From Brevinema_A sp051649605 (GTDB taxonomy: Bacteria; Spirochaetota; Brevinematia; Brevinematales; Brevinemataceae), in assembly GCA_051649605.1 (NCBI GenBank), contig JBOFHK010000022.1:52042-116041 (forward strand): a stretch of 64,000 bases of DNA. The letters are read 5' to 3'. Below are positions 18,701 through 26,388 of this stretch, one piece after another. The notes under the pieces were generated by a model, which was given only the letters and a program-made list of their open reading frames with translations, made no database searches and was not told the DNA's origin. The first letter of the stretch is position 1; each line of letters starts with the position of its first letter. Position numbers and translations under genes: made by a program.

Positions 18701-18763
18701 AAAATAAGCACGTGGTGTAAGACGGTTTTCACCAGTACTATGAAAATTTTCCCATTGATTCAT
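15716..18763 (-). CDS. ebgA: EbgA-like beta-galactosidase, glycoside hydrolase family 2
   Basis: A 1015-aa cytoplasmic enzyme with no signal peptide and the full LacZ/EbgA length. It hydrolyses terminal beta-galactosides such as lactose. The five-domain family order is visible: sugar-binding domain with WWMAGIFRDVYLIGKP near 190-205, the barrel with LHGVNRHDNDHLSGR and SVRTAHYPNDPRFYELCD, the acid/base glutamate in WSLGNESGYG (about residue 448) and the nucleophile in ILCEYAHAMGNG (about residue 511), then the C-terminal beta-sandwich with YYGRGPGENYQDS. AGGGGG precedes the ATG. It is the first gene of the ebgA-ebgC-permease operon. A minus-strand promoter is seen at 18936-18963. Confidence 0.93.
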   Translation of the reverse strand: MNQWENFHSTGENRLTPRAYFFAYNDIQIARSYQRALSSFYMLLSGKWSFNFYRNPFLVPKEFVHSLQEDFSTINVPSMWQLEGYGNLQYTDEGFPFPIDVPFVPTDNPTGAYQRVFTLNKNWINQQVIIKFDGVETYFEVYINGNYVGFNKGSRLTAEFDISSFVQEGENLVSVKVLQWADSTYIEDQDMWWMAGIFRDVYLIGKPLVHIQDYFIKTHFDENYQDALLDISVDIQNLSGSIITQYSLQYSLYDKDKLVCKDLVSNVSVDKMQTLHITQKVNKPHQWTAETPYLYDLVFELIDHKGNIVETVPQRVGFRDIKIREGLFYINGQYLKLHGVNRHDNDHLSGRAVSLKRMTQDIILMKQHNLNSVRTAHYPNDPRFYELCDIYGLFVMAETDVESHGFSNIGNISQITDDPAWENVYLDRITRHIVAQKNHPSVIFWSLGNESGYGTNIRAMYYRAKELDDTRLVHYEEDRDAEVVDVISTMYSRVQLMNYFGEHPSDKPRILCEYAHAMGNGPGGLTEYQNIIDKHQCIQGHYLWEWCDHGIMNMDNKGNIFYKYGGDYGDYPNNYNFCLDGLLFSNQQASPGLLEYKQVMCPVKIHRITNTNTFEIANKYWYTNLDDITISIHIQAEGVLLHQQKIKILNLKPGSVSEFKLEYPLDDQRELFILFTVRKDSHTLYSPENFDLGVYQFKLKDRTIDEKIFSSTKRMELAIIKDDHDISVVGCNFRMKFSKINGQMLSWKFGENEFISQAPKINFFKPMIDNHKPEYLDIWLPNHLQIMQEHFRSLDITSEEGKIIITVSSLVAPPVFDFGMRCHYSYVIDSSGSITIKLSGKKYGDFQDVIPKIGLEIGINKDLQNVQYYGRGPGENYQDSKFANTIGVFNTVVDDLFTNYSFPQDNGNHQEVKWLTLTNHLGMGVFIKSNEGLNVSMWNYTQHNIHESQHCNELQKSHHITLNLDYKVMGLGSNSWGSEVLDSYRVYLEDFEYEFTMLPFHEGSCSPLELSRYKF

Positions 18764-18881
18764 ACTTTCCCCCTAAATTTATTTGGTAATTTTATGATAA
18801 CTATTTTTTTATATCTTTCCAATATTTCTATAAAATCTATATCTATATTAAAAGAACGATAGAAAAGGAATAAAGTGTACC

Positions 18882-18900
18882 AAATTCTATCTGTTAGAGA
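18882..18900. promoter_or_regulatory. Inverted repeat in the ebgA leader, possible operator
   Basis: TCTATC and GATAGA are separated by seven bases, about 120 bases upstream of the ebgA start codon and just downstream of its predicted promoter. A similar element is found at 8199-8215. No regulator gene is nearby. This is suggestive only. Confidence 0.3.
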
Positions 18901-18935
18901 TAGAAGATCGATTAAGTCCTAGTAGTGTAAAATAT

Positions 18936-18963
18936 ATTATATATCAAAATCAATATTAGTCAA
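18936..18963 (-). promoter_or_regulatory. Sigma-70 promoter of the ebg operon
   Basis: On the minus strand TTGACT (18963-18958) and TATAAT (18941-18936) are separated by 16 bases, about 170 bases before the ebgA start. The long leader contains an inverted repeat TCTATC-N7-GATAGA at 18882-18900 that could be an operator. The divergent carnitine-cluster promoter lies at 19092-19119, with about 130 bases between the two. Confidence 0.65.
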
Positions 18964-19091
18964 CCCTTAAATTAATTTTTTATAGTTCATTTTTACTTCT
19001 CGTGTTTTTAATTAAAAATCTCTCACTTAATAATGGTAACTAATTACTAGGTAAATAAATACCCTGATATATATTTTGAATCATTTCTCTC

Positions 19092-19119
19092 TTGTAAATC
19101 TACCAATACACTATATAAT
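19092..19119 (+). promoter_or_regulatory. Sigma-70 promoter of the carnitine cluster
   Basis: TTGTAA (19092-19097) and a perfect TATAAT (19114-19119) are separated by 16 bases, 35 bases before the first BCCT start codon. No riboswitch-like leader fits in this short space. Confidence 0.7.
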
Positions 19120-19154
19120 ATTATAGAAGACATCTATTAAATTAAGAGAGAATA

Positions 19155-20693
19155 ATGAAAACTATCTTTTCTAAATATTTTATTATCACCAGCATTATTA
19201 CTGGTTTATTTGCACTGTGGTCCATCATATTTCCCGAACGTTTCGGGAGTAGTTTATCTCAAATCCAAATCTTTTTTGCTGTTACATATGGTTGGTTTAT
19301 CAAAATATTTCCCGTATTAATTTTAGGGATCTGTCTTTATATCAGCTTTACTCCTAAATACGGCAGAATAAAATTTGGGGGAGAAGACTCTATTCCTGAA
19401 TTTTCAACCTTTTCATGGTTGACAATGCTTTTTACTGCAGGAATCGGTGTAGGAATCGTTTATTTTGCTATTAATGAAGGCATCTATGGATATTTTTTAG
19501 CACCCGATGGAATAGCAAGCGGTATTACCGCATGGGAAGCTGGAAAAAACGCTATGGGGATTGCTATCTATCATTGGGGAATCTCAACATGGGCAATTTT
19601 TAGTATATCAGGTCTATGTTCTGGATATTTTACTTTTAGACATAATACACAATATCTCCCAGGAGCACCAATTGCTTTTGCTTTTTCTCAAAAACCTTGG
19701 GCTAAATACACAGCACACACTATGAATATTTTAGCAATCATTTGCTCTGCACTAACCATATCTGCCACAATAGGCTTAGGATCTATTCAGATCGCTACAG
19801 GAGCTCGTATTGTTTTTAATGTCAGTTCAGAACAAACGTTCCTATGGCCATACTATGCTCTGATTATTTTATACATTATTTTTTTAGGGGCTGCTCTTAC
19901 TCCTTTAAATAAAGGAATGAATTTTATTAGTAATATTAATATTTGGCTTTGTATTATTTTATTATTATTTGTCATGATTTTTGGACCAACACGCTATATT
20001 TTTGAACAGATTTTTAATACCTTGGGCATGCTCATCAATTGGCTTATTCCTAAAAATTTTGAAATGTATATTTTTGCGGAGAATCCTAGATATACTGTAG
20101 AATGGGATACCTCATCATTATTATGGTGGCTTGCTTGGACACCTTTTATGGGAGTGTTTATTGCTTCTATTTCCAAAGGAAGAACTATTAAAGAATTTTG
20201 TATCGCGACTATTAGTATTCCTGTACTATTTATGATATTGTGGATAGCAACTTTCTCTGGTATAGCACTGCTTAATGTTGTTGAAGGATCCGGAGATTTT
20301 GGAGATCTAGCTCTCGCTTTCCCTGAGGCAACTATCTTTGCTTTACTAGATACATTACCATTTTCTTATATTACTTCTATCGTAGCCCTACTGCTAATTA
20401 TTTTCTTTTTAGCAACAACATGCACCAGCGCAGCTATTACCCTTAGTAGAATGACCGATAAAAACGGAGTAGAAAGTCATCATTTCCGAACCTTTTTATG
20501 GGCTACCTTCATGTCTACGATTGCTTTTGCTGCCATATTCAATAGTCTGAGAGCTTCTGCTGGTGCTGAAAGTTTACAAGCTTTCCGCTCCTTGTCAACC
20601 GTAATAGCTTTGCCTTATTTATTTTTCTTTTTAGTAACCATTTCAGCGTTTATCAAACAACTAAGGTGGGATAACAATTCCAAAGGAGGATAG
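19155..20693 (+). CDS. BCCT-family transporter 1 (carnitine/betaine/choline type)
   Basis: A 512-aa protein with 12 membrane segments and the BCCT core: PEFSTFSWLTMLFTAGIGVG, then HWGISTWAIFSISGLCSGYF, and the tryptophan-rich WWLAWTPFMGVFIASISKGR (TM8 substrate-box region, near 320-340). BCCT proteins move quaternary ammonium compounds. As the first gene of a set that encodes carnitine dehydrogenase and a DUF849 enzyme, it probably imports carnitine or acylcarnitine. It lacks the long cytoplasmic C-terminal tail of osmoregulated BetP-type members, fitting a catabolic role. A strong AAAGGAGG spanning its stop codon serves the tiny gene that follows. Confidence 0.9.
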   Translation: MKTIFSKYFIITSIITGLFALWSIIFPERFGSSLSQIQIFFAVTYGWFIKIFPVLILGICLYISFTPKYGRIKFGGEDSIPEFSTFSWLTMLFTAGIGVGIVYFAINEGIYGYFLAPDGIASGITAWEAGKNAMGIAIYHWGISTWAIFSISGLCSGYFTFRHNTQYLPGAPIAFAFSQKPWAKYTAHTMNILAIICSALTISATIGLGSIQIATGARIVFNVSSEQTFLWPYYALIILYIIFLGAALTPLNKGMNFISNINIWLCIILLLFVMIFGPTRYIFEQIFNTLGMLINWLIPKNFEMYIFAENPRYTVEWDTSSLLWWLAWTPFMGVFIASISKGRTIKEFCIATISIPVLFMILWIATFSGIALLNVVEGSGDFGDLALAFPEATIFALLDTLPFSYITSIVALLLIIFFLATTCTSAAITLSRMTDKNGVESHHFRTFLWATFMSTIAFAAIFNSLRASAGAESLQAFRSLSTVIALPYLFFFLVTISAFIKQLRWDNNSKGG

Positions 20694-20694
20694 T

Positions 20695-20811
20695 ATGTTA
20701 AATTACACGAATTCTAGTATACTATATAGTTTGATTGAAGCAGCGTTACTTTTTCTCTTTGTAGCGTTTCTTATTTGGATTATCAAACTTGCCATGGAAT
20801 CCCCACACTAA
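20695..20811 (+). CDS. 38-aa single-pass membrane microprotein linked to the BCCT transporter
   Basis: ATG 20695 lies one base after the BCCT stop and has a near-perfect ribosome site, AAAGGAGG at 20683-20690. It reads 38 codons to TAA at 20809-20811. Residues 13-32 (LIEAALLFLFVAFLIWIIKL) form one hydrophobic helix with a small polar tail, ending AMESPH. The layout recalls MetS, the small subunit of NSS-family methionine/alanine importers in Corynebacterium, which is also a tiny single-pass protein encoded directly after its transporter. I know of no such subunit described for BCCT transporters. The ribosome site and tight packing argue strongly that it is translated; the partnership is inference. 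Confidence 0.75.
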   Translation: MLNYTNSSILYSLIEAALLFLFVAFLIWIIKLAMESPH

Positions 20812-20824
20812 ATAGGATATTAAA

Positions 20825-21796
20825 ATGGAATCAAATAAATTAAATATCAACCATCTTCTCTCCCCACAAATGCAAAACGTCCTTAAAATACAAGCATACC
20901 AATCCTCTAATACCTTTACAACCCAAAATAACACAGTCCAACAAATTAGAGATAATTATACCAAAGAACGCCACTATTGGAATAAGGGTGGGGTCAAAAT
21001 GGACAAAATTATTAATACAACAATCACAGGTAGACATGGAGAAATTCCTATCCGTTTTTATTACCCTACTAAAACTAATGAAACGATACCTTGTATTGTC
21101 TATATACATGGGGGAGGATTTCTTGTAGGTAATTTAGACACTCATGATCGTATTATGCGAAATTTAAGCTTTGAAAGTCAAGCTGTTGTTGTTGGAGTCG
21201 ATTATCGATTGTCTCCTGAATACAAATTCCCCATAGCTCTCGAAGACTGTGCTGACCTTATTTTATATCTCCATCATCAGGGGAAAAATCACGGTATCAA
21301 TTCTGATACGATTTCTTTAAGTGGTGATTCAGGTGGTGCAAACTTAGCATTAGCGGTTACATTGTACCTCAGAGAGACTGAAACTAATATTAGTTACATT
21401 AAATCATTATTATTGTATTATGGATTTTATGGACTGAGAGATTCTATTAGCCAACGTTTATATGGAGGTGAGTATGATGGACTCAGCCAAAGTGATTTAG
21501 AATATTATAAGAATTTATATCTTCCATCCCCAGAATACTTAAATCATCCTTATTATGCTCCCTTAGAAGCTGACCTTAACCAAGATCTACCACCTTGTTA
21601 TTTAGAAACAGGTGATCTAGATCCTTTACGGGATAATAGTATTGTCCTATATGAGATACTCCATCATCGGAATATTCCTTGTGAATTAGTAATTACTAAT
21701 GGTTTAATCCACGCTTATCTACATTATTCTAAAGTATTAGACGAAGCGTTAAATGCTATCAAGCGAGGGGCAACTTTCTATACAAAGTACCGCTAA
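20825..21796 (+). CDS. HSL-family alpha/beta-hydrolase (possible acylcarnitine esterase)
   Basis: A 323-aa esterase of the hormone-sensitive-lipase family, with HGGGF (oxyanion hole, from residue 95), the nucleophile serine in GDSGG (S169), DPLRD as the likely acid region, and the histidine in LIHAYLHY near the C-terminus. No signal peptide, so cytoplasmic. It sits between the carnitine-type transporter and L-carnitine dehydrogenase, 13 bases after the microprotein. Pseudomonas uses an alpha/beta-hydrolase (HocS) to free carnitine from short-chain acylcarnitines; a similar job here is a reasonable inference, not shown by the sequence itself. Confidence 0.82.
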   Translation: MESNKLNINHLLSPQMQNVLKIQAYQSSNTFTTQNNTVQQIRDNYTKERHYWNKGGVKMDKIINTTITGRHGEIPIRFYYPTKTNETIPCIVYIHGGGFLVGNLDTHDRIMRNLSFESQAVVVGVDYRLSPEYKFPIALEDCADLILYLHHQGKNHGINSDTISLSGDSGGANLALAVTLYLRETETNISYIKSLLLYYGFYGLRDSISQRLYGGEYDGLSQSDLEYYKNLYLPSPEYLNHPYYAPLEADLNQDLPPCYLETGDLDPLRDNSIVLYEILHHRNIPCELVITNGLIHAYLHYSKVLDEALNAIKRGATFYTKYR

Positions 21797-21860
21797 ATAT
21801 AATGATATAAATAAAGAAGACAAAAATTATTACTATACTTATTTATTTAAGGAGGACATT

Positions 21861-22874
21861 ATGTCTAAAGAAAAAGCTCTTATGGGTAAGCACGTTAAAA
21901 CAGTAGCAGCCGTTGGTACAGGAGTTATTGGGGCTGGTTGGGTAGCCCGTTGTCTTCATAGAGGTTTAGATGTCTATGCGACAGACCCTGGGGCTAATGC
22001 AGAAGATGTTTTGATGGAAGTGGTAGAAAATTCTAAACCTGCTTTAGAACGTATCATCACCGTCCCAGATTCCAAAAAAGGGAAATTAGTTTTTACTAAA
22101 ACCATAGAAGAGGCAGTCCAAAATGCCGACTACATTCAAGAAAGTGCCCCAGAAGTAGAAACAATCAAAATACCTATACTCAACGAGATCGATAAATATG
22201 CTCCTAAAAATGCCATCATCGGTACAAGTACTTCAGGATTGTTACCTACAAATCTCCAAAGCACTATGAAGTATCCAGAGCGTCTTGTTGTTGCTCATCC
22301 CTTTAATCCTGTTTATATTTTACCATTGGTAGAAGTCTGTGGAGGGCAAAAAACTTCCCCTGATACGATCAAACAAGCCATGGAATTCTATGAAATGATC
22401 GGGATGAAACCTCTTCACGTCCGTAAAGAAATTGACGGATTTATTGCCGATCGTCTTTTAGAAGCATTATGGAGAGAAATTCTGCATTTAGTTAATGATA
22501 ACATCGCAACAACCCAAGAAATCGACGATGCTATTATCTATGGAGCAGGATTAAGATGGGCTTTTATGGGAACAAATATGACCTATTATCTTGCTGGAGG
22601 TAAAAACGGTATGAGACACTTTATGTCTCAATTTGGGCCTGCTCTCAAACTACCTTGGTGTCATATGGAAGCTCCTGAGCTTACCGATGAGATTATTGAT
22701 AAAATGGTAGAAGGTACAGCAGAACAAGGAGCAGGAAAAAACCTTCGTCAATGGGAAACTCTCCGAGATAACTGCTTAATTTCTATCATGGAATCGTTAT
22801 CTCAATATGATCAAAGTGCAGGTAAAATCTTGAAGCAAGATAGAAAAATACAGAAAGATCGCCTAGGTCTTTAA
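21861..22874 (+). CDS. lcdH: L-carnitine 3-dehydrogenase (3-hydroxyacyl-CoA dehydrogenase family)
   Basis: A 337-aa NAD-dependent dehydrogenase. The Rossmann motif GTGVIG is at 19-24 and HPFNPVYILPLVEVCGG carries the catalytic histidine typical of the family. Details such as VGTGVIGAGWVARCLHRGL and ADRLLEALWREILHLVND match L-carnitine dehydrogenases, which oxidise L-carnitine to 3-dehydrocarnitine. Some bacterial enzymes are fused to a thioesterase that releases betaine from betainyl-CoA; this one is not fused and the cluster instead holds an ADP-forming synthetase. The true start is ATG 21861 after AAGGAGG, not an upstream ATG inside the esterase gene. The next gene, DUF849, catalyses the following step. 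Confidence 0.87.
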   Translation: MSKEKALMGKHVKTVAAVGTGVIGAGWVARCLHRGLDVYATDPGANAEDVLMEVVENSKPALERIITVPDSKKGKLVFTKTIEEAVQNADYIQESAPEVETIKIPILNEIDKYAPKNAIIGTSTSGLLPTNLQSTMKYPERLVVAHPFNPVYILPLVEVCGGQKTSPDTIKQAMEFYEMIGMKPLHVRKEIDGFIADRLLEALWREILHLVNDNIATTQEIDDAIIYGAGLRWAFMGTNMTYYLAGGKNGMRHFMSQFGPALKLPWCHMEAPELTDEIIDKMVEGTAEQGAGKNLRQWETLRDNCLISIMESLSQYDQSAGKILKQDRKIQKDRLGL

Positions 22875-22895
22875 TAATAAAAAGGAGATACGAAA

Positions 22896-23771
22896 ATGAA
22901 TAGAGAAGTAATTATCACTTGTGCTTTAACAGGTACAGGTGATACTATTGAGAAAAATCCTAATGTTCCTATTACTCCAGAGCAAATAGCAAAATCTGCC
23001 GTAAAAGCCTGTGATGCAGGTGCTGCTATCGCTCATATCCATGTAAGAGATCCTAAAACAGGAAAGTGGGCTCATGATTTGGAGTTGTACAAAGAATCTG
23101 CTCGTCTTATTAGAGAGTGTGGTAAAGATATTATTTTAAATATTTCTGCTGGGATGGGAGCTGATTTTATTCCCGATCATGATAATCCAGGGATCGGTGG
23201 ACCAGGAACATATAGTATCCCTATCCACGATCGTGTCCACCATATCGAAGTTATCAAGCCTGATATTACCACCTTAGATTGTGGATCGATGAATTATACA
23301 GGTAGTGCCTACATTGCAACTATGGATCAATTACGAGAAACCTCTCGCCGTCTACAAGCAACAGGCGTTCGTATTGAAGCCGAAGTTTTTGAATTGGGTC
23401 ATATTTGGCAGGCAAAACAACTCATGGCCGAAGGTCTCCTAGATAAAGATTCTATATTCAATCTTTGCATGGGCGTTCCCTATACGGCAGAAGCAACTAC
23501 TTTAAATGTGATTACAATGAGAAATTCTCTACCTGAGGGTGCTATTTTTGGAGGATTCGGCGTTGGTAACATGCAATTACCAATGGTAGCACAGATGGTT
23601 CTTGCTGGTGGTAACGTTCGTGTTGGTCTCGAAGATAATATTTGGCTCAAAAAAGGAGTCCCAGCAACCAATGAACAATTAGTTGAAGCTGCAAGAACTA
23701 TTATCGAAACAATGGGATCCCGTATTTTATCAGTAGCAGAAGCACGTAAAAAACTAAAAATAACAATCTGA
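22896..23771 (+). CDS. BKACE (DUF849) beta-keto acid cleavage enzyme, likely 3-dehydrocarnitine cleavage
   Basis: A 291-aa TIM-barrel enzyme. The zinc-binding HIHVR is at 47-51, and EAEVFELGHIW and GGFGVGNMQLP are further family landmarks. BKACE enzymes cleave a beta-keto acid with acetyl-CoA. For 3-dehydrocarnitine the products are betainyl-CoA and acetoacetate, a known reaction of family members next to carnitine dehydrogenase. Position 21 bases after lcdH with its own AAGGAGA site supports this substrate. The alternative, a different keto acid, is less likely in this context. Confidence 0.87.
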   Translation: MNREVIITCALTGTGDTIEKNPNVPITPEQIAKSAVKACDAGAAIAHIHVRDPKTGKWAHDLELYKESARLIRECGKDIILNISAGMGADFIPDHDNPGIGGPGTYSIPIHDRVHHIEVIKPDITTLDCGSMNYTGSAYIATMDQLRETSRRLQATGVRIEAEVFELGHIWQAKQLMAEGLLDKDSIFNLCMGVPYTAEATTLNVITMRNSLPEGAIFGGFGVGNMQLPMVAQMVLAGGNVRVGLEDNIWLKKGVPATNEQLVEAARTIIETMGSRILSVAEARKKLKITI

Positions 23772-23953
23772 TAGGAGACCCTATTTATTGGTGAGTATTT
23801 GATTAGGATTACTATTCTTCTCCAAAAAATGTTAACAATATATACAATAATAAACGTAAGTTAGTGATTAGCTAAATAATTATATTCCTAATGAGAGATG
23901 ATCCTTAATATTATTATATTTCACCTCCACCTTAATCCATTTTATGATTTGGC

Positions 23954-23982
23954 TTACTAGTAACAATAACTATTACTAGTAA
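23954..23982. repeat. Pair of palindromic 10-mers forming a hairpin
   Basis: TTACTAGTAA occurs at 23954-23963 and again at 23973-23982 with nine bases between. Because the 10-mer is self-complementary, the copies can pair with each other. It lies 180 bases after the BKACE stop. It may slow or end transcription, or mark an old insertion; no T-run follows. Confidence 0.45.
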
Positions 23983-23989
23983 AGAGGCT

Positions 23990-24250
23990 TTATAAGTATA
24001 TGGAATAAATCAATCACTGCTAAAGATATTTATTGTGGTATATTAGTAAGCTTCGTTAGTTATTTAATATTCTGTACCGTTACTAAATTTACACCAATAA
24101 AATTAACGTTATTTTTTGATTTATTTTTCTTACTATCAGTATCAATAAAATTGACACTGATAGTGGTTTAAAAGATCTGCCCAAAGCTTTGAAGAAATTC
24201 CTTTTTATTATCAAAGTTTATATTATTACAGCGATTGGTATTGTGAGTAA
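23990..24250 (+). pseudogene. Possible remnant of a sodium:solute symporter gene (C-terminal part)
   Basis: A stop-free stretch reads SIWNKSITAKDIYCGILVS then FVSYLIFCTVTKFTPIKL and ends in a hydrophobic segment and a stop near 24170. W-K-x-x-T-x-x-x-x-x-x-G-I-x-V-x-F-x-x-Y-L-I resembles the junction before the penultimate helix of SSS-family symporters (YWKRaTkwGaiaGmivGfvvyLi). In another frame directly after it, GLKDLPKALKKFLFIIKVY continues without a stop into a second hydrophobic run. There is no start codon with a ribosome site and the N-terminal 400 residues are missing. This is a weak recognition from memory. Confidence 0.35.
24132..24164. repeat. Stable hairpin within the remnant
   Basis: ACTATCAGT-A-TCAA pairs with TTGA-C-ACTGATAGT around a TAAAA loop: 13 base pairs with a single mismatch. 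It lies 140 bases before the acyl-CoA synthetase start. Only a weak GGTTT follows, so terminator function is uncertain. Confidence 0.5.
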
Positions 24251-24303
24251 TTTAGGGAGACCCCTATGTATACTTATTTTAATTAAAAATCAGGAAGGTA
24301 TTT

Positions 24304-26367
24304 ATGGATATGAATGCTTTATTAGCCCCTAAAAGTGTTGCTCTAGTTGGAGCTTCAACTAAAACCGAGTCATTAGGTTACCAAATGATAGAAATGATCA
24401 AAAAATCAGGATACGAAGGCGAAGTATACCTAATTAATCCTCGTTATGAAGAAATTTTAGGATACAAGTGTTATCCTTCTCTTGAATCTATCGGAAAATC
24501 TGTGGATACGGTAGCCTTATGTATATCTACTAGTCGTATAGAAGAGCAAGTCGATATTGCCCTTCACTGCAAAGCCAAATCTTTAATTATCTTTGCTAAC
24601 TGTGTTATTGAAGGAGAAGATCCCAATAATACCCTAGAAAACCGCCTCTTAAAAAAATGCCAAGATGCTGGGGTCGCTATGCTCGGTCATAATGCAATGG
24701 GATATTATAATAACGATATCAATCTCCGTATTTGTGGATTTTTAGCTCCAGATTTTGGAATGAAAGGCAATATTTCTTTTATTTCTCAATCAGGATCTGT
24801 GTTTAGTACCATGGCACATAATGAACCCCAGTTAAAGTATAATTTTTTATTAGCTACAGGGACTGGTCAGATAACGAGTTTATCTGATTATATGATTTAT
24901 GCTTTAGGATTGGAAACTACTAAAGTACTTAGTGTTTATATGGAATCTGTACGTAAACCAGAACGTTTTAAAGAAGCTTTAGCCCTCGCCCAACAAAAAG
25001 GAATTCCCATAATCATTATGAAAGTTGGTAAATCAGAACTAGGGGCAGAATTTGCTCAAAGCCATACAGGGGGTCTTGTAGGAGATGATGATGCTATCCA
25101 AGCTGTTATTGATCACTACGGAGCAATTCGAGTGGATAGTTTTGATGAAATGAGTAATTTAATGCTATTATTTAGTTACTATCCTCATATTCTTCCAGGA
25201 GGATTAGTAGCTATTGCCGATTCTGGGGGGGAAAGAAATCTTCTTGCCGACGTTGCCGAGAATGTAGGACTACAATATGCTCATTTGTCAAATAAAACAA
25301 TGAGTGATTTAGAAACACTCCAAGAGCCAGGGCAACATGCCGCAAACCCTTTAGATCCTTGGGGTACAGGAATTGATTTTGAACGTATTTTTGCTGACTC
25401 TTTAGTATGCATGCTTCGTGATGATAATGCAGCAATAGGGATTATTTCACAAGATTTACGCGACGATTATTTCTTATCACAAGGAGTTGTCCAATCTTTG
25501 GAACAAGCAGCTCATGAAAGTAAAAAACCAGTTGCTTTCATGAGTAATTTTGGTGGTCAACGTCGTTCAGAATTAACAAAACGTATTAATAAAATACCAG
25601 CACCTGTCTTAATAGGAACTTATCCAACTCTACTTGCTATCCATAAATATCTTTCTTATCGGGATTTCAAATACAGTTCTAATAATACAGTTTCTTATTC
25701 TCTTAGTAAGGAAAGTATTAAATTGTTATCAGCTAAAAGAACATTACTCGAACACGAATCACTTCAAGTATTATCAGAATTAGGTATCCCCACACCAGAA
25801 ATTATCCCCATCCAATCTGTTAATGATATTAAAAATAATCCCTCCATTCCCTACCCTGTTGTATTAAAAACTTCTAAAAAAGGCATACTACACAAATCAG
25901 ATGTAGGAGGTGTTGCTTTAAATATTAAAGATGAATCTTCACTCATCACACAATATACTGCCATGAGCCATAAATTAGGTATACATTGTATTGTTAGCCC
26001 TATGTACCATTTTGATATTGAGCTTATTTTAGGAATGAAAATAGACCCTATTTTTGGGCCTCTTATTATTGTAGGGGCAGGAGGAATTCTAACAGAAATT
26101 ATTAAGGATACTATTGTTCTTCTTCCTAATAGTTCTCTTAGCGAAATCAAATATAAACTCAAAACCCTTAAAACTTATGAATTATTTAACGAATTTAGAG
26201 GAATAGAGAAAGTAAATATTGATAAATTAGCAGAGGTGATTCTCAATTTTTGTATGGGTACTAAAATTTTAAGCCCTGATATTAGCGAAATTGATATTAA
26301 TCCCCTTGTTTTAAAAGGTGATATGATCGTAGCATTAGATGGATTACTCATTGGAGAGAGTCATTAG
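24304..26367 (+). CDS. ADP-forming acyl-CoA synthetase, fused alpha-beta
   Basis: A 687-aa NDP-forming acyl-CoA synthetase: CoA-binding domain (about 1-130, VALVGASTKTESLGYQMIE), the succinyl-CoA-ligase-like domains with the phospho-histidine in SHTGGLVGDD (His254), then an ATP-grasp beta part from about 465, with KTSKKGILHKSDVGGVAL carrying the second relay histidine (His530) and DINPLVL at the C-terminus. The family makes ATP from acyl-CoA, ADP and phosphate. In this cluster the obvious acyl-CoA is betainyl-CoA, giving glycine betaine and ATP, in the place where other bacteria use a thioesterase. Acetyl-CoA or acetoacetyl-CoA are alternatives. AGGAAGG precedes the ATG; BCCT 2 follows at 21 bases. 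Confidence 0.88.
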   Translation: MDMNALLAPKSVALVGASTKTESLGYQMIEMIKKSGYEGEVYLINPRYEEILGYKCYPSLESIGKSVDTVALCISTSRIEEQVDIALHCKAKSLIIFANCVIEGEDPNNTLENRLLKKCQDAGVAMLGHNAMGYYNNDINLRICGFLAPDFGMKGNISFISQSGSVFSTMAHNEPQLKYNFLLATGTGQITSLSDYMIYALGLETTKVLSVYMESVRKPERFKEALALAQQKGIPIIIMKVGKSELGAEFAQSHTGGLVGDDDAIQAVIDHYGAIRVDSFDEMSNLMLLFSYYPHILPGGLVAIADSGGERNLLADVAENVGLQYAHLSNKTMSDLETLQEPGQHAANPLDPWGTGIDFERIFADSLVCMLRDDNAAIGIISQDLRDDYFLSQGVVQSLEQAAHESKKPVAFMSNFGGQRRSELTKRINKIPAPVLIGTYPTLLAIHKYLSYRDFKYSSNNTVSYSLSKESIKLLSAKRTLLEHESLQVLSELGIPTPEIIPIQSVNDIKNNPSIPYPVVLKTSKKGILHKSDVGGVALNIKDESSLITQYTAMSHKLGIHCIVSPMYHFDIELILGMKIDPIFGPLIIVGAGGILTEIIKDTIVLLPNSSLSEIKYKLKTLKTYELFNEFRGIEKVNIDKLAEVILNFCMGTKILSPDISEIDINPLVLKGDMIVALDGLLIGESH

Positions 26368-26388
26368 ATTTTAATAGAGGAGGATTTT

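Larger units (their letters stand above)
23772..24303. other. Non-coding interval in the carnitine cluster with hairpins and a gene remnant
   Basis: This 532-base gap splits an otherwise tight operon. It contains a hairpin of two copies of TTACTAGTAA (23954-23982), a membrane-protein remnant (about 23990-24250) and a hairpin at 24132-24164. A decayed gene formerly filled the gap, in my reading. I see no convincing promoter, though the synthetase may have its own. Confidence 0.5.

Noticed and set aside
21753..21860. Upstream ATG extending carnitine dehydrogenase by 36 residues
   Set aside because: The extension overlaps the esterase gene in another frame; AAGGAGG lies right before ATG 21861 and the family N-terminus matches.
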